Positions 61,551 to 64,000 of a stretch of DNA of 64,000 bases are shown in pieces; position 1 is the stretch's first letter, and every line of letters begins with the position of its first letter. Both the position numbers and the translations under genes were made by a program. Location of the stretch: positions 62,001 to 126,000 of the forward strand of contig JACGWO010000007.1 in NCBI GenBank assembly GCA_034509735.1, read 5' to 3'. The DNA is from Sesamum alatum. Its lineage: Eukaryota > Streptophyta > Magnoliopsida > Lamiales > Pedaliaceae. The notes below the pieces were generated by a model. It made no database searches. It was not told where the DNA came from and saw only the letters and a list, made by a program, of their open reading frames with translations.

Positions 61551-62984
61551 AATTCCAAGATTAGCAAGAAAATCAGCAACCTTGTTACCTTCTCTAAAAA
61601 TGTGTGTGATGTAGGCATCCGTTTTTTTCATTAGAGACCGAATTTTCATAAGAGAGTGTTGTAGGTGCCAATGTCCAAGATGGGGGGACGAAATCAGTTT
61701 GATAATATGTTTAGCATCAGTTTCAACCCAGATGTGCTGAAGCCCTTTTTCATCACAGATTTTAAGACCTCTAAGGATAGCACTGATCTCAGCCTGATTG
61801 TTCGAGAGGATCCCCAGAGGTTCAAAAAAAGCAAATATAAGAAGCCCAGCACTGTCCCGAAGGATACCTCCTACCCCCAAAAGGCCAGGGTTCCCTTTAG
61901 AAGCCCCATCTGTGTTAAGTTTGAGCCAACCCTCTTGTGGTTTTCCCCAGATCACAATTTGGGGATGTCTATGGGCTAGGGTATGCTGATGAGTGATCCC
62001 TAACTGATGGGCAGGAAGGTGGTCACCTTTGATGTGCTCTGGTTTGAGAAGTTTGGCTAGTTGGATTCTGTTGGGATGTTCAAGGGTTCTATAAAGGATG
62101 GTGTTCACTTTGAAAGGGGTATTTTCATGTCTGTGTTCATTCCTGAGGCGCCAGATTTGCCATAGGATCAAAGCAGGGACAATATCTCTGATATGAGGTT
62201 AGGTTGAAGGTCTATGTTTCCAGGCCAGGAGGAAGGCAGATATGTTGCTAGTATGCGGGAGAGAAATCTGGAACTTACTAGCAATGTTATTCCAAATATC
62301 TTGGGCACAAGTGCTATGCAGGAAGAGGTGGGAAGTAGTTTCAATGTTCTTACAGCAGCAATATTGTGAGGCCAGGGAAATGCCTTTTCTTTGGAGTCTA
62401 TCATCCACAGGGATCCAATCATTCACCAGGCGCCAAATAAATATGGATATGGACGGGGTTAAGATAGGGGACCAGAGGGTCTGAAAAAGAAGGATTTGAG
62501 GCCTATGGTCCCTGTTGGCATCCCAGGCTGATGAGGAAGAGAAACTGCCATTGGGAGAAAGCTTCCAAAACATGATGTCAAGGGAGCCAGTGGAAATAGG
62601 GACTTGATAGATCAATTCCACAATGTTTAGGGGAAGAATCCTATTGAGTTTGTGGAGATCCCAGTTCCCTTCCCTCCAAAACCTTTTTACAGGAGTGTGA
62701 TCAAACCACTCAGTTCCCAGGACTTGTTGGATAGGGCCCTCAGGAAGCCACCAGTCCATCCAAAAGGAGATGTTACCATCTCCAAGGCTCCAGAAAATAT
62801 TTTTTATGAGCTTCTTGACGAATTTTTCCAAGTCTCTTCCATATAGGGGAGTCTTGGATGGAGATTTTGGCAATGATAGGGTGGGAGTCCCTGCAATATT
62901 TATGGAGGGTAAACTTAGCCCATAGAGAATTATTCAGTCTCCATCTCCACCACAATTTATGAGAGAAGGAAGATGTGACATCTC
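61551..62984 (-). pseudogene. LINE (L1-type) ORF2 3' part: zf-RVT and RNase H, truncated
   Basis: The minus strand, in three frames separated by frameshifts (near 62820 and 62175), reads LWWRWRLNNSLWAKF (62910-62960), then the non-LTR zf-RVT region (SFWMDWWLPEG, FIWRLVNDWIPVDDRL, CCCKNIETTSHLFLHS), then a plant-LINE RNase H (KLNTDGASKGNPG, NNQAEISAILRGLKIC, VADFLANLG). Endonuclease and RT parts are absent because the left side (62985 onward) is another repeat and the 3' side is replaced by copia sequence. Confidence 0.87.
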
Positions 62985-64000
62985 TGTTAGAATAGGTGAC
63001 CAGAAAGCCAATTGGATTGGCGGTTTTGGGAACTATTCATCAATCTTTATTAATACAATATTATCCTGATGAATAGAGTAAGTATTCATCACTGGCACTG
63101 TGTTTGTTGTGCTTACTACTAACGTTGAACGGCGTTTCAACATCACAACAAATGCCCACAGACCAATTGGATAACCCATGTGGTTGGGCTGCGCATTGGA
63201 TGGTGGCTATGAAACCAACTTCTGAGGGTTGGTCTGAAACATTCCAAGTCGAGGACCTCGAGACTGGGCATCGAGTGTCCTATTGAGACTTGCACTAAGT
63301 ATTGCATTCACTGGGTGAATGCCGAGTTTCATCGGCAACAGATGAAGGTCGTCTATGCAATTTTAGTGGTTAGTTGACAAGGTGGTCGACTGACTGAAGT
63401 GACTCACGGGAATCATCATATGGAAGCCTTGGAGGCTTGGTCGGTATGATTGGAATTCCCGGTTCCGATAGTGCGGGATTAGTCCTCGGACTTGAGGAAT
63501 CATGGCAGTCACGTGCATATGAAGATTGTATCTTGGATCTGGCGAGAGGTGATCATTCTGTAATATGGTCATTATAAGCCTTGTCCAGTGCAGTTGGAGT
63601 ATGTAGCGAGGACGGTGCATTCCAAGATAGGATCTGTCCCCTGTCAGTACATGACGGTGATGTCTCCTATGCACTCTAAGATGGTCTAGACTCTGAAAGT
63701 CTATGGCCATAGCAATTGATTGAGTAGGAAAGGGTTTCCTACGTCAATCGATAGAGTAAACGCATCTCGGGTATGAAGCATAGTTGCCTAGTCAAGGATG
63801 GGAACCGACGCCCAATTCCATATCCTAGACTAAGGTCGGGAGACGGTCGACAGTAGGACCGTACCCGTACGAAATCGGCGCCTAAATGTTCACACCAACA
63901 TTCACCTAGTCTCTAGTGCCATGGACCATTGCTAGACGGCCACCCATGGTGACGGGCTCCTGTTGGACACGAGTCCAAGTCTAGCTGAGGGTGAGCCTAA
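62985..64000 (+). mobile_element. probable LTR-retroelement end interrupting the LINE
   Basis: The LINE frame breaks at 62984 and new sequence starts TGTTAGAATAGGTGACC. From there to the window edge the DNA is more GC-rich than the local host sequence, has no convincing protein and reads like a long LTR. Small frames (63104-63286, 63363-63710) show no domain. No internal coding region or second end is inside the window, so the family and even the class are inferred. Confidence 0.4.

Overview
This window is nuclear DNA from a flowering plant, almost certainly a eudicot. The genes have many small exons with GT/AG borders in U-rich introns, the spacers are AT-rich, microsatellites are frequent, and the proteins are plant-specific (TOPLESS, HPGT, TPD1-like, sucrose-phosphate synthase, LRR-XII-type receptor kinase). 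I could not determine the species. All gene models were spliced by eye from the sequence and checked for exon phase.  Layout, left to right. 382-7035 (-): BAG6/Scythe-like ubiquitin-domain protein, with a probable 5' UTR exon near 8.7-8.8 kb. 9600-12425 (+): Tweety-like multi-pass membrane protein, head-to-head with the first gene. 12.4-18.2 kb: AT-rich spacer holding a MITE-like element and a 2.3-kb Mutator-type non-autonomous transposon with ~360-bp inverted repeats and a 9-bp target duplication. 18215-18835 (-): serine-rich protein. 20290-23655 (-): a half-size TOPLESS-related co-repressor. 24827-25689 (+): acidic nuclear protein. 26003-26475 (-): TPD1-like secreted protein. 27715-32151 (-): hydroxyproline O-galactosyltransferase. 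32980-36176 (-): SLC35F5-like EamA transporter. 37389-41052 (-): plant synaptotagmin of the SYT4/5 type. 41.4-43.1 kb: an inverted-repeat-bounded element with a palindromic MITE inside. 43641-48498 (+): sucrose-phosphate synthase. 48969-56881: a decayed Ty3/gypsy Tat-type retrotransposon with no visible 3' LTR, a 1.5-kb GATC-rich tandem array in its 3' region and a ~150-bp duplicated host flank. 57284-60456 (+): LRR receptor kinase. 60.8-64 kb: nested repeats (copia 3' end, LINE 3' part, start of an unidentified LTR-like sequence).  The genes do not form one pathway. From memory of the Arabidopsis map, the order serine-rich protein, SYT4, SPS matches the neighbours AT5G11090, AT5G11100 and AT5G11110, so the interval from 18 to 48 kb looks like conserved microsynteny with extra genes in between.  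I found no previously undescribed multi-gene system. The most unusual items are the TOPLESS-related gene that keeps the N-terminal EAR-binding region but lacks the whole first beta-propeller, the LRR-XII-like kinase with an RD catalytic loop where the clade normally has Cys-Asp, the abnormal ends and satellite-like arrays of the gypsy element, the Mutator-type element with an asymmetric arm duplication, and a duplicated exon border with a destroyed splice acceptor in the BAG6-like gene.
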